From the NCBI RefSeq assembly GCF_000381765.1, contig NZ_KB907080.1, positions 62,001-126,000 on the forward strand: DNA of 64,000 nucleotides, read 5' to 3'. The DNA is from [Zimmermannella] faecalis ATCC 13722. Its GTDB lineage: Bacteria; Actinomycetota; Actinomycetes; Actinomycetales; Microbacteriaceae. Below, piece by piece: positions 63,280 to 64,000 of the stretch. Numbering within the stretch: position 1 is the stretch's first letter; every line of letters starts with the position of its first letter. The notes beneath the pieces are model-generated. The model was not told the origin of the DNA. It saw only the letters and a list, made by a program, of their open reading frames with translations, and searched no databases. The position numbers and the translations under genes are program-made.

Positions 63280-64000
63280 ATGCAACAGTTCTTCGATTCC
63301 GTCATCGAGTTCCTGGGCCCGTTCTGGCCCCTCGCCCAGGTGCTCCTCATCATCCTGGGCGCCTTTGTCGTGCACTGGGCGCTCCAGCAGATCATCAAGC
63401 GGTTCGTGGGGCAGATCGTCGCCGGTGTGAAGCGCAAGCGCGGCGTCGACGACACGCAGATGCTCGCGATTCGTTCCCCGCTCGAGTCGGTTCGCACGGT
63501 GCAGCGCACCCGCACGATCGGCCAGGTGCTCGGCAATATCGTCACGGTCGTCGTGGTCGTGGTGGCCGTGCTCTGGTGCATCGGCGTCATCAGCCCGAGC
63601 TTCCTGCAGTCCCTCACCGTGCTCTCGGCCGCGATCGGTGCCGGCCTCGGTTTCGGCGCGCAGAAGATCGTTGGCGACGTGCTCAACGGCATCTTCATGG
63701 TGATCGAAGACCAGATCGGCGTTGGCGACGAGGTCGACATGGAGTACGCGTCGGGCACCGTCGAGGCGGTCGGCGTGCGGGTCACGCAGGTGCGCGACGT
63801 CTACGGGCAGCTCTGGTACGTGCGCAACGGCGAGATTCAGCGGGTCGGCAACAACTCGCAGGGCTGGAACCGCGCGATCATCGACCTCCCCGTGCCGTAC
63901 TCCGAAGACCGCGCGAAGGTGCAGCGCATCGTCGAGGGCGTCGGCAAGGGCATGTACGAAGACGTCGACTGGATGATGAAACTTCTCGAGGAGCCCACCA
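63280..64000 (+). CDS. Small-conductance mechanosensitive channel (MscS), 3' end outside window
   Basis: Osmotic release channel in the inner membrane. The first 240 codons are present. Two helices are at residues ~12-36 and ~83-108; the pore helix is in 'LSAAIGAGLGFGAQKIVGDVLNG' region near 115-137, the Gly/Ala-packed TM3 of MscS. The beta domain follows with 'VGDEVDMEYASGTVEAVGVRVTQVRD'. ATG 63280 follows CTCGGAG. The frame remains open at base 64000, so it is cut, not truncated. Confidence 0.92.
   Translation, partial: MQQFFDSVIEFLGPFWPLAQVLLIILGAFVVHWALQQIIKRFVGQIVAGVKRKRGVDDTQMLAIRSPLESVRTVQRTRTIGQVLGNIVTVVVVVVAVLWCIGVISPSFLQSLTVLSAAIGAGLGFGAQKIVGDVLNGIFMVIEDQIGVGDEVDMEYASGTVEAVGVRVTQVRDVYGQLWYVRNGEIQRVGNNSQGWNRAIIDLPVPYSEDRAKVQRIVEGVGKGMYEDVDWMMKLLEEPT

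Overview
The window is about 70% G+C chromosomal DNA, densely packed, with GTG starts, many 4-base ATGA/GTGA overlaps and a strong third-position G/C preference. The gene content fits an actinobacterium, most likely a member of the Microbacteriaceae: class Ib nrdHIE with NrdR boxes, neighbouring lepA, rpsT and holA, an Asp23/Gls24 locus with DUF2273, DUF6286 and AmaP, an LAXTG-type sortase substrate, and CsoR and DtxR/IdeR operators. Genus cannot be fixed from this window. I see no tRNA, rRNA, CRISPR array, insertion sequence or prophage.

Layout. 1-9 kb is housekeeping: RNase J (cut by the window edge), dapA, trmB, an Hsp70-like ATPase, lepA, rpsT and holA. Two large inverted repeats flank rpsT. 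9-15 kb is an acyl-CoA catabolic cluster: a glutaryl-CoA-dehydrogenase-like flavoenzyme, an IclR regulator, a GntP-type permease, a class III CoA-transferase and an HMG-CoA-lyase-like enzyme. 15-18.2 kb is nrdHIE, without nrdF, behind tandem NrdR boxes and a cluster of DnaA-box-like sites. 18-25.5 kb holds a stand-alone Mur ligase, an MFS permease, an aldo/keto reductase, a DUF4349 lipoprotein, a PRC-barrel protein, thioredoxin and a small membrane protein.

25.5-30 kb is an envelope-stress island on the minus strand: Asp23, DUF2273, Asp23-like, DUF6286 and AmaP, then GlsB, then an ECF sigma factor translationally coupled to another Asp23 protein and a small protein. Next comes an 82-residue LAVTG cell-wall protein with almost no mature domain, followed by a class II UvrA and an orphan DNA methyltransferase that lie one base apart. 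34-43 kb has thrC, a membrane protein, a CsoR-controlled copper chaperone and CopA ATPase, an MFS permease and a YtrA-type GntR/ABC unit. 43-50.5 kb has a CitE-like lyase, a succinate-semialdehyde-type dehydrogenase, a BetT carrier, an EamA permease, a DszC/SfnB-like flavoprotein and a cupin.

50.5-58 kb is iron acquisition: a heterodimeric ABC exporter-fold pair with complementary loss of ATPase motifs, and a lipoprotein, two FecCD permeases and an ATPase arranged divergently around a DtxR/IdeR box. 58-64 kb contains three transporter/regulator arrangements: EamA with a LysR regulator, LysE with an Lrp regulator, and a YeiH carrier with a 60-residue membrane protein. It also has a glyoxalase-fold protein and the start of an MscS channel.

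The items most worth following up are the mini LAVTG protein, the sigma-Asp23 coupling with a 12-bp motif shared by two promoters of the same island, the one-active-site ABC pair, the UvrA-methyltransferase pair, the nrd control region, and the 68-bp near-palindrome next to rpsT. I cannot claim any of these as a proven new system from sequence alone.
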